Positions 36,031 to 47,916 are shown, counted from the stretch's first letter. The stretch: DNA of 64,000 nt from Ottelia alismoides (GCA_037367405.1 JAZKJV010011598.1:682001-746000), one strand, 5' to 3'. Program-made: numbers and translations. The notes: generated by a model not told the origin, from the sequence alone.

Positions 36031-36169
36031 TGTTAGAATACTCAGATGTTTATTCCATAGAGCCCTTGGGTCTCTTATATAGGGAGAGAGCCCTTGGGTA
36101 AATTACATGAGAGGTACATAAAGAAACTAAAATAATAAATAACATCGCAGACTAATAACTATCTCTACA
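36031..36169 (-). repeat. copia C 5' LTR
   Basis: 139 bp, identical by eye to 31103-31241; flanked by ACCAC. Confidence 0.94.
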
Positions 36170-36289
36170 ACCACCAACCCAAAAAGCTCCCAAAAATGTC
36201 CCGCATAGTACTCAAGGTCCTGATCTCCTCACATCCGCCCTCAACCAAAAATGGTACCGTCATCTTATTGAAGCAAAGGAATAGAGATC

Positions 36290-36480
36290 TTTGGAATAGA
36301 TGAGGTCGACCAAGTTGGGAGAAGACCTTAAGATGAGGGAAACAAATTAATAAGTAGATCTTTTTTCGTTGGCCTTTAATCTCTTTTTGACTTAAGACGT
36401 CTCAATTTTTTGAGTTTTCTTTTTTTAAAGTCAAAAAACAGGAAGCATACTAAGGTGTCTACCCTAGATATAATTAAACT
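36290..36480 (-). repeat. fragment of T1/T2-type interior
   Basis: GACCAAGTTGGGAGAAGAC near 36308 and the T-rich text that follows align with T1 near 12311 and T2 near 15957. No LTR is present here, so it is an orphan piece. Confidence 0.5.
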
Positions 36481-36485
36481 ATGAG

Positions 36486-36905
36486 GAGAAAGAGAACTTA
36501 CAAGGGCCAAGATTCAAAGAGAGTTTTGGCATGGGAGACTATATTTTCCACACAAAAGCGATACGATAAAAAAATTACTCCATTTCTCGCTACCCAAATA
36601 GCCCAGATGACCGCTAGCGGAAAGAGCAGTTCCCCACTAGGACGATGCTTGTTCAAAAAAAAGTGTAGCCTGGAAAAGCTGAAGATAATGCATGCTTCTT
36701 GCCAAACTCCAGTTGTCATCTCACAAGTGAAAAAATGTGATCAATCGGCTCTACCTCTTCATTGCATAGCGGACAAAATTGAGATGTTCTAGGGAAGAGC
36801 CTGAAGCAACGGTCTCTGGTCAAGATTCGTCCTCTATACATTAGCCAAAGGAAAGTACCAACATGACTGGGGACCTTGAGGCTCCACAAAAACGACAATC
36901 ATAGG
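36486..36905 (-). pseudogene. L1-like LINE C-terminal zf-RVT fragment
   Basis: The minus strand near 36716-36898 encodes SLKVPSHVGTFLWLMYRGRI, TRDRC and CPLCNEEVEPIDHIF, the zinc-binding pattern that ends plant L1 ORF2 proteins. In a second frame (36498-36719) it continues with LFPLAVIWAIWVARNGVIF, the usual next block. A stop and frameshift separate the two. Confidence 0.75.
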
Positions 36906-37074
36906 CTAAACCATCTGAGGGGCTTCAGGATTTCTTCTCTCATCGTTGTTTGGCTTTTCTTCTCTCATCATTTTTTGTCGTATGGTTTTTTTGTACGATA
37001 CCTTTTTCAACCAAAAAATTCATGTTTTTAAAATCACCATGACCCAAATCATGCCCAGAATACTGCACCTCTTT

Positions 37075-38160
37075 TTTTAAAACATGTCCTTGATGCTCCA
37101 TAGACTGGTTAACTTTACTCATTGCAACTGAGATATCTGGCCTGATAATAGTCACGTGGAGGAGCTTCAAAACAAGCTCTGTGTATCTCCTAATGTACTT
37201 TCTCGGTGTCATTACAAGACCTCTGTAGTTCTTGGCAAACTCAAGCCCAAGGGAGTATCGTAGTTCACCAAGGTCCTTAGTGACAAATTGTTGTCCAAGG
37301 AACTCCTTAGCATCACTAATGTCATGTACGTGTAACCAAGGTTGCAGAAAGCAGTAGTCGGTACTCGGTCGGCAGGGTCACTGACTAAGGATTAATCGGC
37401 AGTCGAACGACTAATCGGATTTAGTCGGCCATTAGTCGGTTTTGAATTTTCAAATTATTTTAAATACATAAATCATTTTTATACATAGTTTTCTACATTT
37501 TCTATACTTTCATAAAGAAATAAAAGAAGTAATTGACTTTAAATATAACATTATTGCATATTAGAATAAGTTTGCTTATGTATTAACATAGATTTGTATA
37601 TTTTCTATACTTACATAATGAAACAAAAGAAGTAATTGACTTTAAATATACTATTAAGCATATTAGAATAAGTGTGCTTTTAAAAAAAACAAAAAAAAGA
37701 CAAAAAAACAAAAGCTTGATGTAAAAGTCGGCCGATTAGTCGGCCCGACTAGTCGGGTTGACCGACTAATGGCCGACTAGGCCTAGTCGAGTCAGCTACC
37801 ACCCCGACTCGACCAACCGACCGATTTTAACAAGCTTGCATGTAACAATGATGCCATCGATGTAAACTAGAATGACAACAATATCTCTCTGTAACATGTG
37901 TACAAAGAGTGAGTGGCAGGCAGTTGATCTCGTCAAGCACTACTACTCTATCAAGATCGAGAGCTTCTGGAACCATACTCTGGGACTATGCTTAAGGCCA
38001 TAAATACCCTTATGAAGTCTACATATCTGCAGACACTCACCCTCAGCATCAAACCCAGGTGGTTGTTGCATATGAACTTCCTCCTACAAGTCACTATACA
38101 AGAAAACATTCTTAACATCAAGCTAGGAATGTGACAAGTCTCCTACCACTACAACGGAGA
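37075..38160 (-). pseudogene. copia RT fragment F, split by a hAT-type element
   Basis: The minus strand aligns with copia RT on both sides of the insertion 37337-37838. The right half has YVDD-region text (near 37850-37880) and the YGLK(Q)SPR-like region (near 37980). The left half covers LGxLRYSLGLEFAKN-like and RPDISVAMSKVNQSMEHQ sequence. It is more diverged than A-E and full of stops. No LTR is visible, so this is an old remnant. Confidence 0.75.
37337..37838. mobile_element. non-autonomous hAT-type element with TAGTCGGCC arrays
   Basis: 502 bp with the 8-bp flanks CGTGTAAC (37329-37336) and CATGTAAC (37839-37846), seven of eight matching. The ends are CAAGGTTGCAGAAAGC and, inverted, CAAGCTTGTTAAAATC. 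Both ends carry dense copies of AGTCGGCC, TTAGTCGG and their inversions (37365-37440 and 37725-37825). The middle contains a local duplication of TTTTCTATACTT...AAGAAGTAATTGAC. No coding. Confidence 0.85.
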
Positions 38161-38529
38161 GGATGATGCAGTCTGGAAATTGGAAGGAGAGAGAAGAGAG
38201 AAAGATGCATGGCGCGCCTTGCATGGTTGAGAGGGAAGGATGGGTTGAGAGGACAAACCCTAGAAATTGAGGGAAAGGGATAATGATGGAGGTACTCTCG
38301 AAACTGAAATTGACGAATTCAATTCATAACTTCACTTGTTTTGCAATAGACCAGTGCCCCTTTTATATAGGTAGCGGGTCTAATTACAAAAATAGTACAA
38401 GAACAACAAAGCCTTATCCTACAATTAAGTAGGGTCGGCTACATGGATTCTTCGCCTCCATTTAGATCTATCTTGGGTCAATCTCAGGCTTATATCGAAA
38501 AAACTAAGATCCCTTCGTATAGTCTCTTT

Positions 38530-41500
38530 CTAACACTTCTTAGGCTGTCCTCGCCCTCTCTTAGCTAGCTCAATGTCCCAACACTCGCATCTCCTAACCG
38601 GTGCATCAGTTAATCTTCTTTGCAAATGACCAAACCATCTTAAGCGGTTTTCTCGCATCTTATCCTCGATCGGAGCTACACCAACTTTCATTCTGATTGC
38701 CTCATTCTGAATCCGATCTTTGCGTGTCCACACATCCACGTTAGCATTTTCATTTCTGCTACAACCATTCTCTGCACATGTCTATGGTTCACAGGCCAAC
38801 ATTCAGATCCATAGAGCATAGCAGGTCTCACGGCTGCTTTGTAAAACTTTCCTTTAATTTTTAAAGGAATTTCCTTATCACAGAGCACAACAGAGGTTCC
38901 TCTACACTTAAGCCAGCCTGCATTTATTCTATTAGTAACATCTCCATCAATTTCCCCATCATGTTGCAAAATAAATCCCAGGTATCTAAAAGAACCTCTC
39001 TTCCGAATGTTATCGTCACCAATCTTCACCTTAACTCCTTCATCATTGTTTTTTACAAAGGTGTACTCCATATATTCAGCCATAGCCCTACTTATATGAA
39101 ATCTTTTAGTCTCCAATGCATGTCTCCAAATCTCAAGCTTCTCATTTACTCCATCTCTAGTCTCATCAGTCAACACGATATCATCAACAAATAACATACA
39201 CCAAGGTATCTCATCTTGAATGTGGCTTGTCAACTCGTCCATAATCAAAGAAAAAAATGGACTCAAAGTTGAACCTTGGTGTAAATCAATGTTGATGTCA
39301 AAATAGTCAGTCTTCCCAGACCGAATCCTTACACAAGATAAAAGGCCCTACCATACTCATATATATCCTTTATGAGGTTAATGTATAGGATAGATACTTG
39401 TCTCTTCTCCAAAACTCTCCACAATATCTCACGTGGGACATAATCATAAGCCTTCTCCAAATCAATAAAAATCATAAGGAGGTTCTTCCTTTTAGCTCTA
39501 TAAATCTCTATTGTTCTCCTCAACAAATGGATAGCTTCAGTAGTTGAGCGACCTGGCATGATTCCAAATTGGTTTTCATTTACTTTAGAAACTTGCATCA
39601 ACCTTACGTTCTCAAATTTTCATAGTGTGACACATCATATTCATACCTCTGTAATTTGAACAATTTTGAATGTCTCGTTTGTTCTTATAAAGAGGCACCA
39701 TGATACTTCTCCTCCAATCTTCATGTATTTTCTTGCTTCGCCAAATAACATTGAATAAATTCATAAGCCAAGTCAAACCACGCTCACCTAAAACTCTTTA
39801 TACTTCTATAGGGATATCATCCGGTCCTACACCTTTCCCAGGTCCCATAACCTTCAAAGCCTCCTCTACTTAATTTCTTTGTATTCGTCTATAGCTTGCA
39901 CGATTCAAGTAACTTTCACTACTAGCTAGGTCACCAAAAGTGATCTCTCTATTTCCTTCCCCAATGAAAAGTTTATGGAAATATAGCTTCCATCTAGTCT
40001 CTGTATCCATATCATTCTGAGTAAAAAGCGTGTGACCTTCCTCATCCTTAATGCATCTCACTTGAGAAAGGTTTTTGGTCCTTCTTTCTCTTGCTTTGGC
40101 CAGCCTGAGTATATCCTTCTGGCCCTCCTTAGAGTCGAGATTTTTGTACAAAACTTCATAAGCTTGGCCTCAAATTTCAGCAAAATTCGATCGATTTTCT
40201 GTCGAATATCGATATCTTGTCGATATCGAAATTCGACCGAAATGGCCGAAATGACCAAAATTTCGATCGAATTTCGACTGAAATTCGACCGAAATTCAGT
40301 TTCGGTCATTCATCGAAATGGTGACCGAAACCGACATTTAGGGCCTTGCTTTTGACTTAGCTTCGCTTACAACTTTCTTTGCTTCCTTTTTCGCTATGTT
40401 GTAGTTTGTGACAGTTTCCCCGGTTCTATCCTTAGACATAGCTTCAAAGCATGCTCTTTTCATTTTGAGTTTCTCTTGCACCACTCCACTCCACCACCAA
40501 GCCTCCTTTTGGACTAGAGCTCCTCCCTTTGACTCTCCTAACATCTCTTTGACCACCTTTCAGATACAAGATGCTACCGTCTCCCACATCTCGTTTGTAC
40601 TTCCACTACAATCCCAAGACAAGTCTTTTAAAACCTTTCCCTGAAGCTTGATTGCTTCAGTTGAAGATTCCACCATCTAGTTCTAGTGATCTTGAGAACC
40701 CTCATTTTCTTTACCGGCACTTTTATTTGTGCATCCATGACTAACAAGCGATGTTGGGTTGTCAAACTCTCTCCTGGGATTACTTTGCAGTCTTTGCAAC
40801 ACAATCGATTTCTTCTCCTCGAAGCAAAGTAATCTATCTGTGGTCTAGTCAGGCCACTCTTATAAGTAATTAAATGCTCCTCCCTCATCTTGAAGAGAGT
40901 GTTGGCTATGAAAAGATCATATGCCATTACAAAATCCAGAATGATTTTTCTCTCTTCATTTCTATCTCCGAAAACCAAGACCTCCATGAACACTAGCATA
41001 CCCTGAAGCATCCTTTCCCACATGTCCATTTAGATCTCCATCCAGGCAAATCATCTCTCTTTATGGGATTCCTTGCAAAATCTTATCCAGATAATCCCAA
41101 AAAGATTGTTTAGTCCTTTCATCTAAACCAATTTGTGGTGCAAAAACTGAGATGATATTCAGAATATCTTCTTCAAGCACCAATTTTAGCAAAATAATTT
41201 GATCCCTGAATGTTTGCACCTCAACCACACAATTCTTCATATCCTTATGGACAACCACTCCAACATTGTTTCTTCCCTTATCTTTACCTGAATACCAAAG
41301 TTTGAAGCATGGCGTCTCGATCTCCCTTGCTTTCTCTCCAATCCATTTAGTCTCTTGAAGACATAGTATTTGAATTTTCCTTCTTTCCATTGTATCAACT
41401 ATGTCCATCAATTTTCCAGTTAAAGTGCCTATATTCCAACTATCTATCCGCGACTTCCTTTGCAACCTCTTTTGGACTAATTTCTTTACTCGCATATGTC

Positions 41501-41603
41501 CATCATGCGAGAACCCTTGCACATTTTGGACTGCATCCGGGCGATGATGCAGTGGAACTAGCTTATTTACTCGCACGTATACCTCATGCAAGAACCCTTG
41601 CAA
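38530..41603 (-). pseudogene. RTE LINE ORF: endonuclease and reverse transcriptase (decayed)
   Basis: The endonuclease occupies 41061-41603, with SWNIGTLTGK, CLQETKW and VFAPQIGLDE. Further endonuclease text follows at 40628-41029, with SGLTRPQIDYFASRRR. A linker lies at 40338-40556. RT covers 39329-39601 (FGIMPGRSTTEAIHLLR, FIDLEKAYD) and 38688-39266 (MLFVDDIVLTDET, the catalytic YADD equivalent). The C-terminus is at 38530-38739 ([14 protein letters not shown]). Frameshifts, stops and a TTTCGG-type hAT element between codons near 40163 disable it. The endonuclease nicks DNA and RT copies the RNA in place (target-primed reverse transcription). Confidence 0.9.
40163..40348. mobile_element. 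small hAT-type element, TTTCGG family copy 2
   Basis: 186 bp with ends CTTGGCCTCAAATTTC and, inverted, CAAGGCCCTAAATGTC, filled with TCGAAATTTCGGTC-like inverted motifs. It interrupts the RTE reading frame between an AKSKA-coding segment and YKNLDSKEGQ-coding sequence. I see no clear 8-bp duplication here. Confidence 0.72.
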
Positions 41604-41700
41604 ATTTTGAAGTATATTCGGGTTGCGATGTAGCGGCCCTTACGAATTTTTCATTGCATTCGGGCGATGCAACACGTCGCAAGTAGGGAATGCCCAAACA
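41440..41700 (-). repeat. tandem subrepeats in the RTE 5' leader
   Basis: About 2.5 units of roughly 85 bp, each with TGCGAGAACCCTTGCA and CATCCGGGCGATG-like cores on the plus strand. The second RTE copy shows the same arrangement at 62700-62900. Confidence 0.75.
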
Positions 41701-41994
41701 AAATCTAAATGTTTGCCTAAAATCATGTTGAAAAGATCCTACACAAGGTTCAGGAAAGCGGTATGCGTATGCGTTCGGACAGGTCACTGAATAGCGCTTA
41801 AGCGGTATGCGGGGGCATATGCGATTCTACGCGGTTTCCTAATTTTTTATTTAAAAATAAATAAATATATATATACATAAGTGACTACAAGAGAACTAAA
41901 TTTATGTATAATTATGATCCAACAGAAGATCTAAGATAAATAACTTTCATAGAGAGTTCAAAACAATCTCTCAATACTTCAATAGAATGGTTAG

Positions 41995-42155
41995 TGTAGA
42001 GATAGTTTCTAGTATTAATAGTTGTTTCCGTATCTTGTTGCTATTTCTCTCTTTTATTTAGACGTCCATGTAATTTACCCCTCAGGCCTCTCCCTATATA
42101 AGAGAGCCTAGGGTTTCTCTACGAATGCATAACGAAGACTCCCTTTCGTCTAACA
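41995..42155 (+). repeat. copia D 5' LTR
   Basis: 161 bp, TGTAGAGATAGTTTCTAG ... CTTTCGTCTAACA, with TATATAAGAG as probable TATA box near 42094. Confidence 0.93.
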
Positions 42156-42167
42156 TGGTATCAGAGC
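42156..42167 (+). promoter_or_regulatory. copia D primer-binding site (tRNA-iMet)
   Basis: TGGTATCAGAGC directly follows the LTR. Confidence 0.93.
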
Positions 42168-42663
42168 CACCCTAGGGCTCTTCTCCCTACCCCACCCGCC
42201 GCCCCCCTCCTCTCTCCTCTCTTCCATCTGCCGCACCTGCCTTCTCTCCTCCATCCCAGCGGCAACCAGCCGCTATCGGCCCCGCCTGCCGCCCTAGCGG
42301 CACCGCCAGCCACTGCCAGCCGCCCTAGCGACACCGCCTGCTGCCCTAGCAGCCCCGCTAGCCGCTGCCTACCGCCCCAGCGGTAGCCAGCACCCCTCGC
42401 GGCAACCGCCTGCCGCCCCCACAGCCCCAGCGGGACCCCCATCTGCCGCAGTAGGGGTTCCGGTGGCCTCCCGCAGTACTTAGGCGTCGCTCTCGAGGCC
42501 TTTCAAGGGCTGTTTGCTTCCTTGGAGGCGTGCCCTAGACCCCTCTTCCTCAGTTTTATGGATTTGAGTGCGTAAAAGTCTACACACGCACTCAAATCCG
42601 ATGCAGTTGGTGTAGACATTCAGCACAGTATCTATTTTCCCTTCGTCTTCTTCGAGCAGCAGT

Positions 42664-45600
42664 ATGTCAGAATCGAAAGTCGATTTGCCCTCCACCGGCG
42701 CGTTCAAAGGTCCTGCGCCAATAGTGAAGATGGACGGGTCTAACTATGAGCTATGGGCTATGCAGTTCATGAGCCTCATGAAATCAAATGGTAAGAAACA
42801 TATTCTTACTGAAGATGAGCCTGCGGAGAAGACAGGGATCTATGCCTCATGGGAGGCTGATGACGCGTACGCGAAAGTCTGGTTGTCTGGTACGTTGACG
42901 ATGGAGATTGCTAACGATGTTCTCCATCAGCCCACTGCAAAGGAGATGTGGGACATTCTTGCTGCTACGTATTCGCAGATGCGAAACGAGACAAAGATGT
43001 TGCAGCTTCAACATGACATTTTTACGATGAAGCAGGCCGGCCGACCACTCCATTCTCTATACACATCCCTGAGAGGGATGTTCGAGAAGCTCTACAGTAC
43101 CATTCCTCTGACTGCTACTCCGAAGCAACAGAAGACGTTTCGGAACGCCACCATGGTGGGCGTTCTACTTGCTGCTCTCGATCCCGAGTATGATGCTGCG
43201 AGGTCACAGATTCTAGCAGATGCAGTTATTCCTCCAGTGGAGGATGTCTACAGACGGCTCAGTCGCATTCCAGTTTCCTCCAGCTCTTCTACTCCACCCC
43301 CATCTGCGATGGCAGCCTCGCGTGGGAGAGGTGGACCGCCGTCTGGACGTGGTCGTGGACGTGGCCGTGGACCTCAAGGAAGAGGTCGCGTCAGTCAGAT
43401 ATGCTCGTATTGTCACAGAACTGGACACTTGGAGGAGATATGCTATTCAAAGCATGGGTTCCCCGCATCGGCACGGGTTGCAGAGCATTCACAGTCTCCA
43501 TTACCGTCTACTGCTGATCATAGGTTTGACGAACTTGTGGCCCGTCTCCGCGATATTATGCCACATTCTTCTGGTGACTCTGCTGGTAGCCCTTCAGACA
43601 TTGCTGCCACAGCCTCTGCCAGTTCATCAGCTGCAGCCAGTAGCTCAGGTAGTTCATCAGCACACATACATTCTCATGATATATCTGACTGGGTTATAGA
43701 TTCCAGAGTTACACATCATCTTTGTCGAGATAGGGGACGATTACAGGCCTACAGGGATATCCCACCCGGCCGCTCAGTACAGATAGCAGATGGTACCCAC
43801 TCACCCCTTGTTGGACAGGGGGAGGTTTTCTTATCCCCTACTATGCAGCTACAGAATGTTTTACATGCCCCTCAGTTCTCACTGAATTTGCTGTCTATTA
43901 GTCAGATTACAAAGGATTTGAATTGTCGTGCTGTTTTTGACCCGTCTTCTCTCATTTTTCAGGACATACTCACGGGCAAGGTGATTGGCTGTGGCTCTGA
44001 GCAGAATGGTTTATATCGGCTGGTTCGGGGATCCTATGCTGGCGTCTCTTCTCACTCCGTTGGACCAGTTTCTCCTTACATTTGGCATCTTCGATTTGGT
44101 CACCTTCTGATCCAGAAAATGCGCCATCTTCTGCCCCAGATCTCTCCAAGTTCGTCGTTTCGCTGTGAAACGTGTCAGTTGGGAAAGCATCATAGGTCGA
44201 GCTTCCCAGGTCGTCAGAGTCGGAGCAGTAGCTCCCCTTTTGAGTTGCTACATATAGATATATGGAGTCCAAGTCGTGTTCCCGATCACTAGGGACACAG
44301 GTTTTATCTAGTGGTAGTCGATGATTTTTCTCGTGTCTCTTGGGTATTTCTTTTGAAGAATAAATCTGAAGCAGGAGATGTTATAAAAAATTTGATTAAT
44401 GAAATGCAGAATGTTTTCTCTTCCTCAGTCAAATATGTTCGAACTGACAATGCCTTGGAATTCTGTACACGCTCTCTTTCTCTATTTCTTTCATCGAAAG
44501 GTATTATCCACCAGACCACCTGCGCATATACATCCCAACAACATGGTGTGGCGAAAAGAAAGCATCGCCACCTCTTGGACATTACTCGTACCCTGTTGAT
44601 CCAAAGTTGTGCTCCTATTTCTTTCTGGGGGGATGCTATCCTTACTGCATGCTATCTAGTCAACAGAATGCCGTCCTCTGTCCTTGGAGAAAAGATTCCT
44701 ATCTCTCTTGTTTTTCCTGACAAGGAGCTCTTCTCTCTGCCGCCACGTGTCTTTGGCGTTGTGGCGTTTGTCCATCGTCTATCTCCAGGCCTTGACAAAC
44801 TCTCTCCAAGAGCAGTCAAGTGCGTCTTTGTTGGTTATTCCAGAACCCAGAAGGGAGACCGGTGTTATGATCCTACAACCAACAGGTACTTTGTTAGTGC
44901 GGATGTCACCTTCTTCGAGTCAGTTATGTATTTCTCGCCAGCTGGGGACAGAATGGTACCATCCACCACCATTGATGATATTTATGTTCCACCACCACCT
45001 ACTTCGAGTTCACCTGAGTCGCCTCCTGTGTCAGTTCCTATGCCAGCACCACCGCCACCCCCACCCCCACCCCCACCTCCACCCATTCCACAGCAAACCA
45101 TATCACCGTTTCCTAACCATTATACGCGTCGCCCAGGTCCTACTCAGACGACAGATCAGCCAATCACTACGCCTCAGGTATGTTCAGATGATGTTGCTAC
45201 TGACGGGTCAGGTTCGGTACATATGCAGGATGACTCATTACAGGTGGACCCAGATGATGATCTTGATGTTCCGATTGCTATTCGGAAACAGAGACGGCAA
45301 TGTGCTTCCTATCCATTTGCTTCACAGGTTTCCTTCCACTGACTCACAGGCGATTTCCAGAAGTTTGCCACAACATTGTCTTCCGTGGCCATACCACGGA
45401 CATACCAGGAAGCCTTGAAGAGTGAGTGCTGGAGATTAGCTATGGAAGAAGAAATGGGGGCCTTGCAGTCCCGTGGCACATGGTCGTTGGTCCCTGCACC
45501 TCCTGATGCATCCGTTGTAAGCTGCAAATGGGTCTTCACAGTCAAATATCATGCAGATGGCACGTTGGATAGGTACAAAGCACGCTTGGTCGCCCGTGGA

Positions 45601-46926
45601 TTTACACAAACATATGGAGTGGACTACATGGATACATTCTCTCCAGTGGCGAGACACTCGACTCTCCGTATTCTCCTATCGGTTGCAGTGGTTCGTGATT
45701 GGAGCATTTCTCAGCTAGATGTCAAGAATGCTTTTCTATACGGGGACTTGCAGGAGGAAGTCTACATGCAGCAGCCACCCGGGTTTACTGCTGAGGGGGA
45801 GAAGCATATGGTCTGTAGACTTCACAAGGCGATATATGGCCTCAAACAGAGTCCACGAGCATGGTTCCAGAAGCTGTCCAATCTAATTGAGCAACAGGGA
45901 TTCAGGAGGTCCAATGCAGATCACTCGTTGTTTGTCCAGAAGTCCTCGGCAGGTACAGTTGTCATAATGGTCTATGTGGATGATATTCTTGTTACAGGAG
46001 ACGATGCTCAGGGCATAGCAAAGGCGAAGGCATTCCTAGGTCGTCAGTTAGTTACAAAGGATCTTGGAACCCTAAGATATTTTCTGGGGTTGGAATTTGC
46101 TAGGAATGCACATGGTTTGGTGATGACACAACGGAAGTACATTACAGACTTCCTGGTTGAGACCGGTATGGATGGGTGCAAACCATCAAGCATCCCCATG
46201 GACCCCAGCATGAAGTTATATGATGATGATACTGATGAAGTGGATAAGAGGAGATATAGAGAGATGGTGGGAAAACTCCTCTACATTACTATAACCCGTC
46301 CAGATATTGCATTCGCAGTTAGCCGGGTGAGTCAGTTTATGGAGCAGCCAAGACAGGTTCACATGGATGCTATACACATGATACTGAGGTATCTGAAGTC
46401 TTCCCCAGGGCTAGGACTACTATTCAGAAAAGGTGCAGACTTATCCATGTCAGCGTGTGCAGACGCAGATTATGCAGGATGCCCTAAGGATAGAAAATCA
46501 ACCACAGGGTTTGCAGTTTTTGTTGGAGGCTCTCTATTGTCTTGGAAAAGCAAGAAACAAACGGTGGTGGCAAGATCCAGTGCGGAATCCGAATACAGGG
46601 CAATGGCCCAAGCCAGCACGGAAATGATGTGGGTTCGCTCCGTATTAGAAGATTTACATGTAGCTGTACCTCTACCTATGAAGCTTCAGTGTGACAATCA
46701 GGCAGCATTGTTCATTGCCAACAATCCAGCTTTTCATGAGAGGACCAAGCACATTGAAGTTGACTGCCATTACACCAGAGACTTGATCTAGAGAGGATTG
46801 ATATCCACGTCCCATGTTAGCTCAGGAGACCAAACTGCTGATGTATTCACCAAGCCATTGCTCAGAGGACCTTTTCAGAGATGTTCATCCAAGCTGAGCA
46901 TGATTGACATCTATGCTCCACCTTGA
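42664..46926 (+). pseudogene. copia D gag-pol polyprotein, one frame with three nonsense codons
   Basis: A single 1,421-codon frame from MSESKVDLPSTG to the stop inside the PPT has no indels. It is broken only by TAG at 44290 (codon 543, integrase), TGA at 45340 (codon 893, before RT) and TAG at 46789 (codon 1376, RNase H). Comparison with B and C shows CAG to TAG, CGA to TGA and a CAG or CAA to TAG, all reachable by C-to-T change. Domains are zinc knuckle CSYCHRTGHLEEIC, protease WVIDSRVTHHLC (the DSG glycine is changed), integrase, poly-proline linker near 45045-45087, RT MVYVDDILVTGDD and RNase H. Confidence 0.94.
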
Positions 46927-46933
46927 GGGGGAG

Positions 46934-47094
46934 TGTAGAGATAGTTTCTAGTATTAATAGTTGTTTCCGTATCTTGTTGCTATTTCTCTCTTTTATTTAG
47001 ACGTCCATGTAATTTACCCCTCGGGCCTCTCCCTATATAAGAGAGCCTAGGGTTTCTCTATGAATGCATAACGAAGACTCCCTTTCGTCTAACA
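46934..47094 (+). repeat. copia D 3' LTR
   Basis: 161 bp; partner of 41995-42155, with A/G and C/T differences near 47022 and 47061. Confidence 0.93.
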
Positions 47095-47708
47095 GTTAGC
47101 ACACAAAATAATTGACAACAATCAACAAAATAGAAAAGTTAGCACACAAAATGCCTCTATTGTTGAATATAATGTCATTTATTTCTGTCGTTATATTTAT
47201 AACTGATCCTCCATCAAAAGTACCAAACTCTACATATAATATACTGCATTCATAATAACTATTAGTTCACTAAATTAGTTTGCTAAATTATTGGTACATT
47301 ATTCTTTTTCTTCCTCGCGTGTTTACTCCAATCTCGTAGTACAACTACTTTGACGATGGATTTAAATGGTCATGGATGCTTGGTTGGAAATACATGCAAA
47401 AGCAAGGAAAATGTGCCACAAATAACACAATAAAAATGTGGCAAAAATTATAAAAATAAATAAAATAAAAAGTGTGTATGCGGCCGTACAGGCCGCATAT
47501 GCGGCCCGCATAAGCGCATAGGGCGCATAATGGGGGGCTTCATGAAAGCGGTGCGCTGAAGGAACCGCATACGCATATGCGGTCGCACAGACCGCTTACC
47601 TGAACACTGATCCAACTGTTATGAGGCAACTTCCTAAATAGTATTTAAAAAAATACTATTTGGAAGTTGTCCCCGACTGTTTTACGCTGGATATCGGCTA
47701 CCTAACGC

Positions 47709-47916
47709 CATGGCCACAAATTTCAGCGAAATTCGGTCGAATTTCTGTCGAATATCGATATCCAGTCGAAATCGAAATTCGACCGAAATTATCGAAATAT
47801 AGGGGTCCTAGTACAAAAAATGACCGAAATTTCCGTCAAAATTCCACCGAAATTCCATCGAAATTCTGTTTTAGTCGATACCGAAATGGTGACCGAAACC
47901 GACATTTAGGGCCTTG
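47709..47916. mobile_element. small hAT-type element, TTTCGG family copy 3
   Basis: 208 bp with a perfect 8-bp target duplication CCTAACGC (47701-47708 and 47917-47924). The ends are CATGGCCACAAATTTC and, inverted, CAAGGCCCTAAATGTC. It is filled with GAAATTCGACCGAAATT-like inverted motifs. It inserted in the 5' leader of the RTE element, whose GCGTTAGGTAGCC text is split by it. This copy defines the family boundaries best. Confidence 0.88.

Larger units (their letters stand above)
31103..36169 (-). mobile_element. Ty1/copia element C, nearly intact
   Basis: A 5,067-bp minus-strand element with a perfect target duplication ACCAC (31098-31102 and 36170-36174). The LTRs, 31103-31241 and 36031-36169, are 139 bp each and read as identical. 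The iMet PBS is at 36019-36030 and the PPT at 31242-31252. One 1-bp deletion is the only visible coding lesion. This is the likeliest recent source, or a close copy of a source, of proteins for the family here. Confidence 0.96.
41995..47094 (+). mobile_element. Ty1/copia element D
   Basis: A 5,100-bp plus-strand element with a perfect target duplication GTTAG (41990-41994 and 47095-47099). The LTRs, 41995-42155 and 46934-47094, are 161 bp each and differ at two positions I can see. The iMet PBS is at 42156-42167 and the PPT at 46923-46933. It is closely related to copia B in protein sequence, but the LTRs differ clearly. Confidence 0.95.
41744..47609. mobile_element. non-autonomous hAT element with GCGGTATGCG ends, containing copia D
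   Basis: The left end CAAGGTTCAGGAAAGCGG and the inverted right end CAGTGTTCAGGTAAGCGG match the ends of the coding hAT at 49072-52770. The shared inner word GGTCACTGAATA strengthens this. The 8-bp flanks are ATCCTACA and ATCCAACT, six of eight matching. Subterminal arrays of CGCATATGCGG and GCGGTATGCG lie at 41759-41845 and 47478-47600. Without copia D it is about 760 bp and non-coding. It inserted in the RTE leader. Confidence 0.82.
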
